NCBI GenBank assembly: GCA_964406575.1 | Contig: CAYOSH010000033.1 | Coordinates: 1 to 43,943, forward strand | Source of the DNA: WTAW01 sp964406575 | GTDB lineage: Bacteria; Acidobacteriota; Aminicenantia; Aminicenantales; Aminicenantaceae | Direction: 5' to 3' | DNA: 43,943 nt | Shown here: positions 17,626 to 26,916 of the stretch, one piece after another | Layout: each line of letters begins with the position of its first letter | How positions within the stretch are numbered: position 1 is the first letter of the stretch | Notes under the pieces: model-generated | Database searches by the model: none | The model's input: the letters and a program-made list of their open reading frames with translations, nothing else | Told to the model about the DNA's origin: nothing | Made by a program: the position numbers and the translations under genes

Positions 17626-19153
17626 TTTTTCCTCTGACGAACTCTAAAATATTGACCTTAAAGAGTATCCTCAAGGAAACCAAAAATACGCTGACACCGG
17701 CAGTCAAATACAGGGCTAAGTGCAACAACACCTGGAGTTTTGAAGAAAGGGCACTCAGAGGAACCATCTGTTTGACAAACAAAAATGTCAATGCTGTAAA
17801 CGAAGCACAAAAAAAGATCCGGAAAATATGCGTCTTACCGCCTAAAAAAATATTGAATTCGTAACGCTTGTTCAGAATAAAGAGTAGGATCGAGAAATAG
17901 AGGATATCATTCACAGAAGTAGCCAGGGCAATTCCCACAATGGAGAACTTTGACGAGAGATAGATGTCTAAACCAATGTTCATAGCTATAGAAAATAGAG
18001 TCAATATCATAAGCGAGAACATTGCCTTTTTGGTGAAAAAAACTCTTTGGAGAAGACTGCTGAGACTTAAAAAAAATATCGCGGGAGTATAGGCCATTAA
18101 CACGGAAGCGGTTTCTGCGACAGAACGCGAGTCGAAATTGCCGTGATTGTAGAACAGGTCGATGAGAGGTACCCGAAAAAAGGCTACAGCCAACACGACA
18201 GGAAGCATCAGCGCGGTCAGGACAAGAAAGGCTTTCGATGTGAGCTCTTCAAGAGATCGCTTGCCTTCAAGGGTATGCGCTTTGGACATTTCCGGGAAGA
18301 CAGCGGTAAGCAGAGGAAGAGTGATGATGGTAAACGGTATCATGATGAAAAACTGCGCATAGGTCAGGATAGACACACCTCCATCTTTGATCCTGGAAGT
18401 GAAAAGTTGATCGACAAGAAGATTGATGTGTCCACCGGCGGCGAAGATCATCGTGGGGATGATTAAGCCTTTGATTTTTCCGACAATCGTGAAATCCTTG
18501 ATCGTGAAAGAAAAGCCGCCCAGTTTTTTTCTATAGAGGAGAAACAAGATCACTGAGACTAAAAAATATCCCAAAATAAAACCAGAGGGGATGGTGTATA
18601 TATCCAACAGACCTGAAAGGAATAAAATCGAGAGTATCACGGTGAAGATGGGGATCACCATAAGTGATGATGGTAAAACAACCTGGCTCCGTGAGTTAAA
18701 ATATCCTGTAAGGACGGCACTGGGGATCGCAAGGAGCAGAGTCAAGCTCAACAAAGCCAAAAGATTCGCTAGCTGCGCTTGAGCCTCACCCTCAGAAAAC
18801 CCGGGGATGACTTGAGACAATGGGCGGGAAAGTGCAAAGAAAAGAAGAGTGAAGATGACCGAGAGAATGATATTTTGAAGAAGGAATGAATCGAAGGCGC
18901 TTTTTGATCTGTCTCCATTTCCCATTGCGTTGACTGTTTCTTCAATAAAAGCCGGCACGGCTAAAATCACGATCGTGAAGGTGAAGACAGCCGTAATTAC
19001 GTCGATAAAATTTTGAGCGATAAAGTAAGCATCGAGTTTCCTGGAGATACCGAAGGTGTCTGCGATTAGTATATTTTTAGCTGGGCCCAACAGCTTCACA
19101 CCAATGCTGATCAGAGATAGGATGAACGCAGACTTCAGTATTCTTTCTATCAT
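17618..19153 (-). CDS. MurJ/MviN-family lipid-linked oligosaccharide flippase
   Basis: A 511-aa polytopic protein with about 14 membrane helices, of the MATE/MOP superfamily MurJ branch. Family features include the N-terminal LGPAKNILIADTFG stretch with an arginine-aspartate pair after it and a second repeat unit from about residue 230. MurJ flips lipid II; copies inside polysaccharide loci often act as the Wzx-like flippase for the locus product. Its ATG overlaps the preceding stop as ATGA at 19150-19153, so translation is coupled. Confidence 0.88.
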   Translation of the reverse strand: MIERILKSAFILSLISIGVKLLGPAKNILIADTFGISRKLDAYFIAQNFIDVITAVFTFTIVILAVPAFIEETVNAMGNGDRSKSAFDSFLLQNIILSVIFTLLFFALSRPLSQVIPGFSEGEAQAQLANLLALLSLTLLLAIPSAVLTGYFNSRSQVVLPSSLMVIPIFTVILSILFLSGLLDIYTIPSGFILGYFLVSVILFLLYRKKLGGFSFTIKDFTIVGKIKGLIIPTMIFAAGGHINLLVDQLFTSRIKDGGVSILTYAQFFIMIPFTIITLPLLTAVFPEMSKAHTLEGKRSLEELTSKAFLVLTALMLPVVLAVAFFRVPLIDLFYNHGNFDSRSVAETASVLMAYTPAIFFLSLSSLLQRVFFTKKAMFSLMILTLFSIAMNIGLDIYLSSKFSIVGIALATSVNDILYFSILLFILNKRYEFNIFLGGKTHIFRIFFCASFTALTFLFVKQMVPLSALSSKLQVLLHLALYLTAGVSVFLVSLRILFKVNILEFVRGKNG

Positions 19154-20829
19154 ATCTTCCTTTTCGGGATGGTAGTAAACAGTTTGTAACTGTACAGAGC
19201 TCTAAAAAAGGAGATCTTCAGTCCTTTGATTCCATCGAACACAGATCCCAACAAGAAAAGCTCTTTGAAAAAAACGGCCGTAAAAATAAAAGGAGCGGCC
19301 AGAGTGTATAAAAATGCCCCTTTTCTTATCTGTCTGGCCTTCTCTCCTGCCTCTATTTCGACATACGACATCCATTTTGTTTTAAAGGATAACCGCGTAA
19401 AATTGTTTGAGCTCTGTTTGTGGAACAATCGATAGGGCGTCTTCTGCGTTGAAGCCTGAGTGATGACCCTTTCATGGACTTTCCCGTAAAAAAAAGACCC
19501 TTCCTTCCTGTACAGCCGAAGGACCGAATCATTACCGGAATATCCATACCGGATTATCTTATTTTCGAAGTAATTGATCCTTTTGAGAAAAAAACCCCAG
19601 GTCTTATTTGCAGAAGTCAAGTGTTTGATGTTGTTCTTCAGCTCCTCGGAGAGATACTCGTCGGAATCCAGCGCTAGAATCCAGGGATGGGCAGCATATC
19701 CTGCGGCCGCATTCCTCAACCGGGAGAAATCTCCTTGAAATTCAGAAGTGTAGATCTTATCCGTGTATCTTTTCGATATAGATAGAGTCCTGTCCGTGCT
19801 CCCCGAATCCAGGATAACTGTTTCATCAACTATTCCCCTTAAACTCTGAAGGCATCTTTCGATCGTATCCTCAGCGTTTCGTGTTATTATACAGGCCGAT
19901 ACTCGGTTCTGGCTTGAACCGTAATCCTCCTCTATGTGTCTTGTGAAGGCATCTCGGATTCCTTCCAAGAAAGCGGCTATCTTCCTCAATTTCAGACGGA
20001 TCCCGTTCTTGAGCACAAAAAAAACCAATTCCGGGAAAAGGAGACCGTAGAACAGATAGAGCCTGGCTCTTCGGGAATACTTCTGCATGAAGTAAATGCG
20101 GTTTTTGATCATGTGGTAATCTGAAGGCTTGGAGATAGATCCCTTGTTCTTGGACGCCAAAGAGACAGAATGATGAACTTGGGCAAATGGATAGAAATAG
20201 ATATCATACCCGTATAGCCTTGCCCTGTAACACAAATCAACATCTTCAAAATAAGCAAAATACGTCTCATCGAACAACCCGATATCATTCAATAGCCTTG
20301 CCCTGACCATCATGGCACACCCCGTGACCACATCCACTTTTACGCTTTCGGCAAAACCCCTAAGGATGTGGTTGTGAAAAGGATCCCGGGTTCTGCCCAG
20401 AGAAGGGTATATTCGGCTACCCGTCGCCCAGATCCTCTGGGGATTGTCTTTGTATACGATCAGAGGAGACACAATGCCCGCATTCTCTGTATGGCTCAAA
20501 AAATCCGTCAGTTGGGATACACACGTTTTATCAACGAATGCATCATTATTGAGTAAAAAAACAAATTCCGGCTCTGTCTTCAGAGCTTCCCGAATCCCAA
20601 AATTCATTCCCCCGGAATAGCCAAGGTTTTGCCCGGTTTTTAAGACTTCCAGATGAGTGTCATTCGGTTGAGTCTCCAGCATGAAATCCTGTTTTTCAGA
20701 GTTATCAATGATAAAGACAGAGATCGGACCCGGCCCGTTCTTTGTTTCGAGAACGGTCTTCAAACATGCATGTGTGACATACGGATCTCCATAGTGTAGG
20801 ATGAGAATGGCGGTTGCTCTTTTACTCAT
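19150..20829 (-). CDS. Tandem GT2-GT2 glycosyltransferase
   Basis: A 559-aa protein with two GT2 domains. The first (about 5-290) has VFIIDNS, LLNNDA (DxD position, 92-97) and the FEDVDLCYRA motif. The second (about 309-500) is of the lipopolysaccharide-core WaaE/KdtX type, with ITRNAEDTIERCL, LDSGSTDRT and LALDSDEYL (DSD 388-390). A hydrophobic helix pair at about 510-540 may anchor it to the inner membrane. It overlaps both neighbours by a few bases within the operon. Two transfer steps in one chain are likely; sugar specificity is unknown. Confidence 0.88.
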   Translation of the reverse strand: MSKRATAILILHYGDPYVTHACLKTVLETKNGPGPISVFIIDNSEKQDFMLETQPNDTHLEVLKTGQNLGYSGGMNFGIREALKTEPEFVFLLNNDAFVDKTCVSQLTDFLSHTENAGIVSPLIVYKDNPQRIWATGSRIYPSLGRTRDPFHNHILRGFAESVKVDVVTGCAMMVRARLLNDIGLFDETYFAYFEDVDLCYRARLYGYDIYFYPFAQVHHSVSLASKNKGSISKPSDYHMIKNRIYFMQKYSRRARLYLFYGLLFPELVFFVLKNGIRLKLRKIAAFLEGIRDAFTRHIEEDYGSSQNRVSACIITRNAEDTIERCLQSLRGIVDETVILDSGSTDRTLSISKRYTDKIYTSEFQGDFSRLRNAAAGYAAHPWILALDSDEYLSEELKNNIKHLTSANKTWGFFLKRINYFENKIIRYGYSGNDSVLRLYRKEGSFFYGKVHERVITQASTQKTPYRLFHKQSSNNFTRLSFKTKWMSYVEIEAGEKARQIRKGAFLYTLAAPFIFTAVFFKELFLLGSVFDGIKGLKISFFRALYSYKLFTTIPKRKI

Positions 20830-21802
20830 AAAGGCCTTTTTTTATCTCATCAAGCATCTTCATTTGGACTGCTCTTTTTTTAGAGTCTGGATGCGGAGTG
20901 AACTTCCTTGTTCTAAAAAGAGACATGCTCCCCACAATTGACCCGAACAAAAAGCCAAAAAAGAAAACAGGATGAAAGAGAGTGCGAACGAGCATACGAA
21001 TTCGATCCCACTTGATCCAAAAAAAGCTCTTGATGATCATTCCAGAAGGGATGTGTTTTCTCAAAACAAGAAAGTAATTTCTCGCGATGAAAAAATATTT
21101 TCGGAAGGGGTGCATATCGGCTGAATAGGACCGAAGATGCTTACAAAGAGGTCGAGCAAGAAGCCCTGCCTTGAATCCAGCAGAGTTTGCTCTGAAACAG
21201 ACATCCACATCCTCATAAAAAGTGTGAAAGTTCTCATCCAAAAAAGCCTCGTCGGCCTTAAGGATTTCTAGAACTCCTCTCGTGAAAACAGCGGCAGCCA
21301 AGCAGGCACCAAAAATGGACCGGTTGCTCTTCTCAGATTCCAGGGGTTCACCGCTTTTTCTGTCGTATATTTTCAGATGCGCAGAGATCCCGATACCGGC
21401 GGAGTCGATGATATGATTTGTCTTGAACTGCACTATCAGGGTTTGAACTATGCTGAAAGGGGAATCAGTCATAAATCTCAGAACAGATGACAACCAGTCA
21501 CGCTCTAACACAACATCGTTGTTGATAAAGGCCACAAAATCCGGGTTAGAATCCCACACCTTGTCAAGAGCCAGATTGTTCGCCCGGGCGAACCCGTAGT
21601 TCTTATCGAGTTGCAGTAGATTTATCTCCGGATATTTTTTTTTCACCAGATCGATCGAATCGTCGGTTGAATTGTTATCGACCAACAAGATCTTGAAATT
21701 CGAATGCTCCTGGCGACATAGCGAATCCAGGCAGTCTCCTAGAACAGATCTTCCATTGAAGTTGACCACAACAAAGTAAACGAGTGCATCACTTCGAACC
21801 AA
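20822..21802 (-). CDS. GT2-family glycosyltransferase
   Basis: GT2 transferase of rhamnosyltransferase type with VVNFNG, LLVDNNSTDDS, INNDV (DxD position) and YEDVDVCFRA. The frame is open from an ATG at 21880, but that start would overlap the upstream GT4 gene by 92 bases. The TTG at 21802, with GGAG 7 bases ahead, gives 326 aa and a 14-base overlap and starts just before the first beta strand, so it is preferred. A helix near the C-terminus may hold it at the membrane. It is part of the five-gene operon. Confidence 0.85.
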   Translation of the reverse strand: MVRSDALVYFVVVNFNGRSVLGDCLDSLCRQEHSNFKILLVDNNSTDDSIDLVKKKYPEINLLQLDKNYGFARANNLALDKVWDSNPDFVAFINNDVVLERDWLSSVLRFMTDSPFSIVQTLIVQFKTNHIIDSAGIGISAHLKIYDRKSGEPLESEKSNRSIFGACLAAAVFTRGVLEILKADEAFLDENFHTFYEDVDVCFRANSAGFKAGLLARPLCKHLRSYSADMHPFRKYFFIARNYFLVLRKHIPSGMIIKSFFWIKWDRIRMLVRTLFHPVFFFGFLFGSIVGSMSLFRTRKFTPHPDSKKRAVQMKMLDEIKKGLYE

Positions 21803-23033
21803 CAGTTTTCTCCATAAGGTGTTGTAGCTGTTGAAAGTACTTTCCGGGATCGAATCTTTCCGAAGCTGTGAGCCTTGCATTTTGGCCGATATCCCTCATA
21901 AGCGATCGGTTTTTTTCCAGAAATACGATCTTTTCTGCTAGAGCTCTGGGATGACCTCTTCTAATAATAAAACCATTGGAACCGTCGTCAATGATCTCCC
22001 GTATGCTTCCCGTCTCATAGGCGATGACGACCTTCGCCCGGATCATCCCCTCAGAAACCACCATCCCGAATGGTTCATCGTACAGCGATGTCAGACAGAT
22101 GATGTCGGTCTTGTCATAAATGGGAAGAGGATTTTCGAGAAATCCGGTAAAAGCAACTTTATCTTCCAATTTTAATCTTCGGACCAGTCTTTTCAGGTAC
22201 GCAAGATAAGAGGGATTCGGAGATCCTCCGGAAATGGTGAATATCGCATGGGGAACCTCCTTAAGCACATAATGGGCCGCCTTTATAAAATCGTGAACTC
22301 CTTTGTGTCTGACGAGAATTCCTAAAAAAGCAACCGCGAGAGGGGCATCTTGGCTAATCTTAGAGGACGTTTCTGCAGCAAGACTGGGTTCGTATATATC
22401 CTTTCTGATGGGAGGATAGCCCGCCAGGATCCTGTCTCTGTATTCATCGGGATGAAAAACGCGGTTTCGCGCATTTTCAGATAAGAAAATGGCTTTATCC
22501 GAATACTCTAGGATAATTTCTCTCAATCTACCGAGAGCATATGATTTCAGTCTCTCTCTGTTTTTTCGAAATATTCTGAGTGATATTTCTTTCAGCCGGC
22601 TACCAACGTTTTCAAAGGCGTAAATGATCTCTTGAATAAGCCAGATGGAGGGGACCTCAAGCTCTTTGGCCGCAATCAAGGGAGCGACATTCACGACACA
22701 GTTGGAAATCACCATATCTATCTTGTTTTTTGCGATACAGGTCTTGATAGCTTGGATGTTTCCGGACTGGCTTGAAAGGAAGGTCTCCCAGTCGGATAAT
22801 ATGGTCTTCCCCGGAGCTAAGAATTCCCAGAATACACCATAAGGGATGACCTGAACCTGGACTCCGAAACGTTTGGCGATCTCATCGACGCGACCCCTTT
22901 CGTTGGAGAGAAAAAAAACATTGAATTTATCTCTTGACATATATTTCGCCAATTCTAAGAGTACAATCTCTGCACCACCGACGAATTCTTTTCTTGACTG
23001 ATGGCTACACAGGAGCAGGTTTATCTTAGGCAT
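21789..23033 (-). CDS. GT4-family glycosyltransferase
   Basis: A 414-aa GT-B-fold retaining transferase. The N-terminal half has the glycine-rich FVGGAEIVLLELAK motif. The C-terminal half has AFLGILVRHKGVHDFI and the nucleotide-sugar-binding motif EPFGMVVSEGM with the EX7E pattern. It is the first gene of the operon that runs down to 16315. The 252-base upstream region should hold the promoter. Confidence 0.9.
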   Translation of the reverse strand: MPKINLLLCSHQSRKEFVGGAEIVLLELAKYMSRDKFNVFFLSNERGRVDEIAKRFGVQVQVIPYGVFWEFLAPGKTILSDWETFLSSQSGNIQAIKTCIAKNKIDMVISNCVVNVAPLIAAKELEVPSIWLIQEIIYAFENVGSRLKEISLRIFRKNRERLKSYALGRLREIILEYSDKAIFLSENARNRVFHPDEYRDRILAGYPPIRKDIYEPSLAAETSSKISQDAPLAVAFLGILVRHKGVHDFIKAAHYVLKEVPHAIFTISGGSPNPSYLAYLKRLVRRLKLEDKVAFTGFLENPLPIYDKTDIICLTSLYDEPFGMVVSEGMIRAKVVIAYETGSIREIIDDGSNGFIIRRGHPRALAEKIVFLEKNRSLMRDIGQNARLTASERFDPGKYFQQLQHLMEKTVGSK

Positions 23034-23285
23034 AGTCAGCGCTATCGCTTAGTGGATCTTACTCTTCTTATTATCTACTATCGTTTTATTATTTATTATC
23101 GATGCTGGGAAGAGGACATAACACATATTGATAACTCCTTCGTGCTGTTAGACTAATGATACGAATATTGACTTGTCAAGCTCCAAGAGATAGGATTTTC
23201 GTTGATTAATTCTGTCATATTCAATTGACCTATTTATTATACAGCTCAAACAAAATTCTACAGCTCAAACAAAAAAAATTCATTC
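23034..23285. other. Spacer upstream of the glycan operon with a short tandem repeat
   Basis: Contains two copies of the 16-mer TACAGCTCAAACAAAA at 23240-23255 and 23259-23274, period 19. It lies between the end of the ligase gene and the start of the GT4 gene, so it should include the operon promoter; no convincing -35/-10 pair was picked. Confidence 0.4.
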
Positions 23286-24644
23286 TCAGTTTTTGTGATT
23301 CTGGAAAAAAGAACGAGGCTCAGCAGTACGGATAGCCATCCCGAGTAAAGCCGTATATGTCAGCAAAAAAGCCGCGTGATTCAACCCGCATCCGAGAAGA
23401 TATATCCCTACGACCATTGGCATATAAGCCAACGCCTCATTGAAACGGCTGATAAAGGATTCATTTCTTGCCCTACGAGAGCCTTGGCTCGCAAGATAGT
23501 GTAAAAGAAATAGTAAAAAAAGAAAAATAAGCGTACCCGATAGACCCAGTTCTACGAGTGATTGTATCCAAAACTGATCAAGAGATCTGTATGCCTGAAG
23601 CTGGTTGTACCAATACGATGAGAAAGCGTATGTTTCATAGAGAGGGCTATTAAACATGAGGGAGATGATTCCACCATACATACCCGGGCCCACACCCCAC
23701 ACAGGATGTTCCCCAAAAATTTTCAAGCCTTTGATGAATGTATAGACTCTGTATTCATGAGCATAACCCGTAGAGGTCATAACGATGTACAAGACCACTA
23801 TGGAAACGATAATTCCAACAGAAATGGCGGGCTTGAGCTTTGTCCATCTGATTTTGCCAGGGAGCAGATATAATACGAGTGAAGCCGCATAGGCTGCCCA
23901 GACCATGCGAGATGTGCATAAAAAAATACCGAGAGAAAATAGAACGTTCTGCCACCGTAACCGACGGTAAAGATTGATGTCGATGATGAAAAAAAGGAGA
24001 GTGTAAAAGCCAAAAATATTCGGGTGTCCGAGGAGAGAGGAGACGCGCAAGAAACCGAGTCGGCGCAGACTATAGACCTCCCCCAATAAAGATAATGGGA
24101 CTCCAGCCAAGTGACAAAAAAATTGGATGACAGCCACGATGCAGAAGAACAGGGCCAGCGCATGAAGTAAACGGTACAGGGAGAAGAGGTGTTCCTTCTT
24201 GGAAATAAAAATGCCGATGAAAGGAATCACCAAGAAATTTTTCAAATAATCAAACACCCCGAGCAGAGTCACAAAGATCGGATTCCCATTCATCAGACCC
24301 GTAATCGAACAAATCACACCAAAAATAGCAAGAGCGCTCAAGAATTGAAAGGCAAGTTTGTTTATTTCTTTAATATAAAATAAGCCGGAAATGACGATGA
24401 CGGTGATGAAGATCTCATCAGACCAATTGAATACCTGAGGGAGCTTCAAGTAAGAGAAAATGATTCTTTGGAAAGGGATAAATAGGAGAAAAACGAAAAT
24501 GATGTGTCTAAGGATAGATCGATAACTAAACGTATGAGCCTGAGAAGGCTGAATCATGTTCCGATCTGCCTTAGACAATGTCAGGGGTCCATCTTTCGAA
24601 AATCTGATCATCGCCTCGCATAAGTCTTTATACTCATTAAACAT
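23286..24644 (-). CDS. O-antigen ligase/polymerase (Wzy_C family) membrane protein
   Basis: Polytopic protein with 10-12 helices. Wzy/WaaL family signs are the RRLGFLRVSSLLGHPN stretch (arginine and HPN ahead of a helix) and the large periplasmic loop ending in GEHPVWGVGPGMYGG. It would polymerise or ligate lipid-linked glycan in the periplasm. The start is uncertain: the frame opens with TTG at 24680, and ATG 24644 (452 aa) has AGGA very close. It lies upstream of the GT4 operon on the same strand with a 252-base gap. Confidence 0.85.
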   Translation of the reverse strand: MFNEYKDLCEAMIRFSKDGPLTLSKADRNMIQPSQAHTFSYRSILRHIIFVFLLFIPFQRIIFSYLKLPQVFNWSDEIFITVIVISGLFYIKEINKLAFQFLSALAIFGVICSITGLMNGNPIFVTLLGVFDYLKNFLVIPFIGIFISKKEHLFSLYRLLHALALFFCIVAVIQFFCHLAGVPLSLLGEVYSLRRLGFLRVSSLLGHPNIFGFYTLLFFIIDINLYRRLRWQNVLFSLGIFLCTSRMVWAAYAASLVLYLLPGKIRWTKLKPAISVGIIVSIVVLYIVMTSTGYAHEYRVYTFIKGLKIFGEHPVWGVGPGMYGGIISLMFNSPLYETYAFSSYWYNQLQAYRSLDQFWIQSLVELGLSGTLIFLFLLFLLHYLASQGSRRARNESFISRFNEALAYMPMVVGIYLLGCGLNHAAFLLTYTALLGMAIRTAEPRSFFQNHKN

Positions 24645-24846
24645 CGTCCTATCGAAATAGCTACAAAAGGACGCCCGCAATTCTTTTTTGACTGGATGGC
24701 TGATCTCTCCATTGAAAACGAACTTAGAATTTTAATTAGATAGACCATAACACTCCAACACAAACTCAGTCAATTCACAAAGATAAATTTTTCTGTAAAT
24801 CGATCAGGATATACGACAAAACTAAAGCCCTGGCAAAAAGAAGACA

Positions 24847-26370
24847 ATGGCTGGAATCCGCGAATGCACACGCTCCAATACCCATTGTTGCCCAGCTCTG
24901 AAAGTTGTGATTTCTCTTCTGATCTTTGCTCTCCCCATATCCTCTCATCCATCGAGGGCGCCGGAAAAAGTGAAAGGTGTCTATTTCCCATCAAGCTGTC
25001 TCTGTGGCCGGAGTTTTGAGGGGATCGTTCACTACATGGAAGCTGCAGGCCTGAATCTGGCTGTTCTACATGCCAAAGATCCGACCGGGCGGCTGTTTTG
25101 GAATTCTGCCAACGCCACTGCTATAGAGATGGGAGCTCCATCCAACAAAACATCGCTTGAAAACGCAATTCGCACCCTCAAACAGAAAGGCATATGGACA
25201 GTGGCCAAACTGGATGTATTCCAGGACAGCCTCTTGACCATTCACCACCCCGAGATGGGTGTCGTGGATTCCAAAACGGGAAAATTGTGGGCCGATAAAA
25301 AAGGTCTCCATTGGGCCAATCCCTATGACCGAAGGGTATGGGAGTACACAATCGCCCTCTGTCTGGAGCTTATAGAGATCGGGATCGATGAGATCCAGTT
25401 TGATTATGTCCGTTTCCCGAGTGATGGAGACTTATCCTCGATCGAATATCCGGTCACCCTGGAAGGCACATCCCCCGCAGATTGTATCGGTGAATTTCTC
25501 GCCTTTGCCAATTCTCAGCTTAAGCCTCTGAACACAGTCATTTCTGTCGATCTCTTCGGTCTGATCGCCTGGAAAAAAGAGGATTTTGGCGTCGGTCAGG
25601 TTTTGGAGAAGATCGCTCCACATGTGGACGTGCTTTGCCCAATGCTCTATCCCTCGCATTTTCCTCCTAATTTCTTAAGCCTCAAAAATCCGGGCCAGTA
25701 TCCGTACAGGATCATGAAATTAAGCCTTGAAGAGCTGAAGAAGCGGACGAGCAAGGAGATCCGGCCATGGATACAGGGATTCTGGTACACTCCTCCGGAG
25801 ATCAATGCCCAGCTCCAGGGAGTTTCAGATTGCAAAATTCAAAGCTGGACGATTTGGAACTCGACTGGCAAGTATGGCCAGACTTTTAATGCCCTCGAGA
25901 TCCAGGCGGGAACACAATTCCCCGCGCCGGAGTTTTACCCACCGCTCCAAGAGCTCCGGAACCGGGATGATCTCGTAGCAGTGGGCCGTACCAAGATCAT
26001 CAACCACACCTGTTACCGCGAAGGCTATTCGATCATCTCGCTCAACGAACCGGTCGAAGGCGAGACAAACGAGTACACCACAATTATAGATGTGGTATCC
26101 ACGCTGGATGAAAGCATCATCGACCAGATCCTATCCTATCGAGGACTTCCTCAGTCTCTCTGGACAAACCGTTATACAAAGGCTATGCATATCACTGAGT
26201 TGATTATCCAAGATCTAAACACCGACCCACGCCGCATGCGGCCCTTTCCGATCTACATTGATTGGGACATGGAAAACATTTTCACCCGATCGATCCCTCC
26301 AAAAAGATTGGAGATCTACCAAAGTCACGCAGGGGAGCTGGCATCTGTTATTTCAGAATCGCAACGATAA
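24847..26370 (+). CDS. Secreted DUF4015-type putative glycoside hydrolase
   Basis: A 507-aa protein with an N-terminal export signal (about residues 17-35) and a TIM-barrel-like domain at about 41-340. The hallmark GIDEIQFDYVRFPSDG (179-194), with the acidic residues expected at a glycosidase site, matches the putative glycosyl hydrolase domain DUF4015. WIQGFW and SWTIWNS follow late in the barrel. Residues about 370-507 form an additional domain I do not recognise. Placed beside the ligase and glycan operon, it may trim or remodel the surface polysaccharide. Activity is untested in sequence terms. Confidence 0.78.
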   Translation: MAGIRECTRSNTHCCPALKVVISLLIFALPISSHPSRAPEKVKGVYFPSSCLCGRSFEGIVHYMEAAGLNLAVLHAKDPTGRLFWNSANATAIEMGAPSNKTSLENAIRTLKQKGIWTVAKLDVFQDSLLTIHHPEMGVVDSKTGKLWADKKGLHWANPYDRRVWEYTIALCLELIEIGIDEIQFDYVRFPSDGDLSSIEYPVTLEGTSPADCIGEFLAFANSQLKPLNTVISVDLFGLIAWKKEDFGVGQVLEKIAPHVDVLCPMLYPSHFPPNFLSLKNPGQYPYRIMKLSLEELKKRTSKEIRPWIQGFWYTPPEINAQLQGVSDCKIQSWTIWNSTGKYGQTFNALEIQAGTQFPAPEFYPPLQELRNRDDLVAVGRTKIINHTCYREGYSIISLNEPVEGETNEYTTIIDVVSTLDESIIDQILSYRGLPQSLWTNRYTKAMHITELIIQDLNTDPRRMRPFPIYIDWDMENIFTRSIPPKRLEIYQSHAGELASVISESQR

Positions 26371-26579
26371 AGAAAAGCCAGAGAAATCCTAAGTGAAAGA
26401 CAAGTTTTCCTAATTCCGATCCAACATATCCTCGTTCTTCTGCACCGAGACATCCGCAACCTTCTGAGGCAGTCCATCAGGGATTGTTTCTGCAATTTAA
26501 ATAAAAAAAGAATGAAGGTTTACACGTGTTATATAGTAGAATTTGCATGATGACATGAATGATTTTTAGTATTATTGTA
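26371..26579. other. Intergenic DNA with a possible 27-codon coding remnant
   Basis: The minus-strand frame between the TAA at 26495-26497 and the TAG at 26410-26412 reads as protein-like (motif IPDGLPQKVADVSVQ) but is too short to call. Otherwise nothing was seen. Confidence 0.3.
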
Positions 26580-26664
26580 TGATCAGATGGTGTGGTGGAG
26601 GAATCTGCAATCAGCAATCTGTTCATGCGAGACATCCATCATCATGGTTTCGGGGATGCTTCCT
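26580..26664. repeat. Dispersed repeat copy A (about 85 bp)
   Basis: Closely matches 34615-34699 in the same orientation, roughly 85 percent by eye, with one small indel. Shared blocks include TGATCAGAT, CAATCTG, GCGAGACATC/TCGAGACATC and GGGGATGCTT. The internal inverted repeat (TGATCAGAT ... ATCTGTTCA) has one mismatch here. It supplies the spurious N-terminus of the longest frame at 26579. Confidence 0.8.
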
Positions 26665-26731
26665 GTATGATTTGAATCCTCAGAACGAGGAAACGAAAAG
26701 CTGGAAGGATTATTTGCGGGGTATAATAAAA

Positions 26732-26911
26732 ATGAAAAGCACACTCATCAAATCTAAAACATGTGAGGATTGTTTATTTTTTGAGCGCGTGAGGTCTTCG
26801 ATAGACACCCAATACACTTGTAGATTCTACAATAAAGGTTCATATGAGATGAACGAAGAAAAGTTTCCCTTCTGCAAAGTGGAATGTATTTTTGTGACCG
26901 AGCGAGATTGA
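26732..26911 (+). CDS. Small cysteine-rich protein, 59 aa
   Basis: Contains CEDCLFFE, then TCRFYN and FCKVEC: five cysteines, the first two as CxxC, suggesting a small zinc- or metal-binding fold. The longer reading from 26579 is rejected because its first part is the dispersed repeat. A TATAAT box (26722-26727) lies 4 bases ahead of this ATG and there is no clear ribosome site, so either the start or the promoter assignment may be wrong. Function unknown. It converges with the aldo/keto reductase gene, 5 bases apart. Confidence 0.5.
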   Translation: MKSTLIKSKTCEDCLFFERVRSSIDTQYTCRFYNKGSYEMNEEKFPFCKVECIFVTERD

Positions 26912-26916
26912 ATACA

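Noticed and set aside
23240..23274. Two 16-bp tandem copies as a CRISPR-like start
   Set aside because: Only two copies with a 3-base gap; a simple short duplication.
26579..26731. N-terminal 51 codons of the longest frame at the small Cys-rich gene
   Set aside because: This part is the dispersed repeat also found at 34615-34699, so it is not conserved coding sequence.
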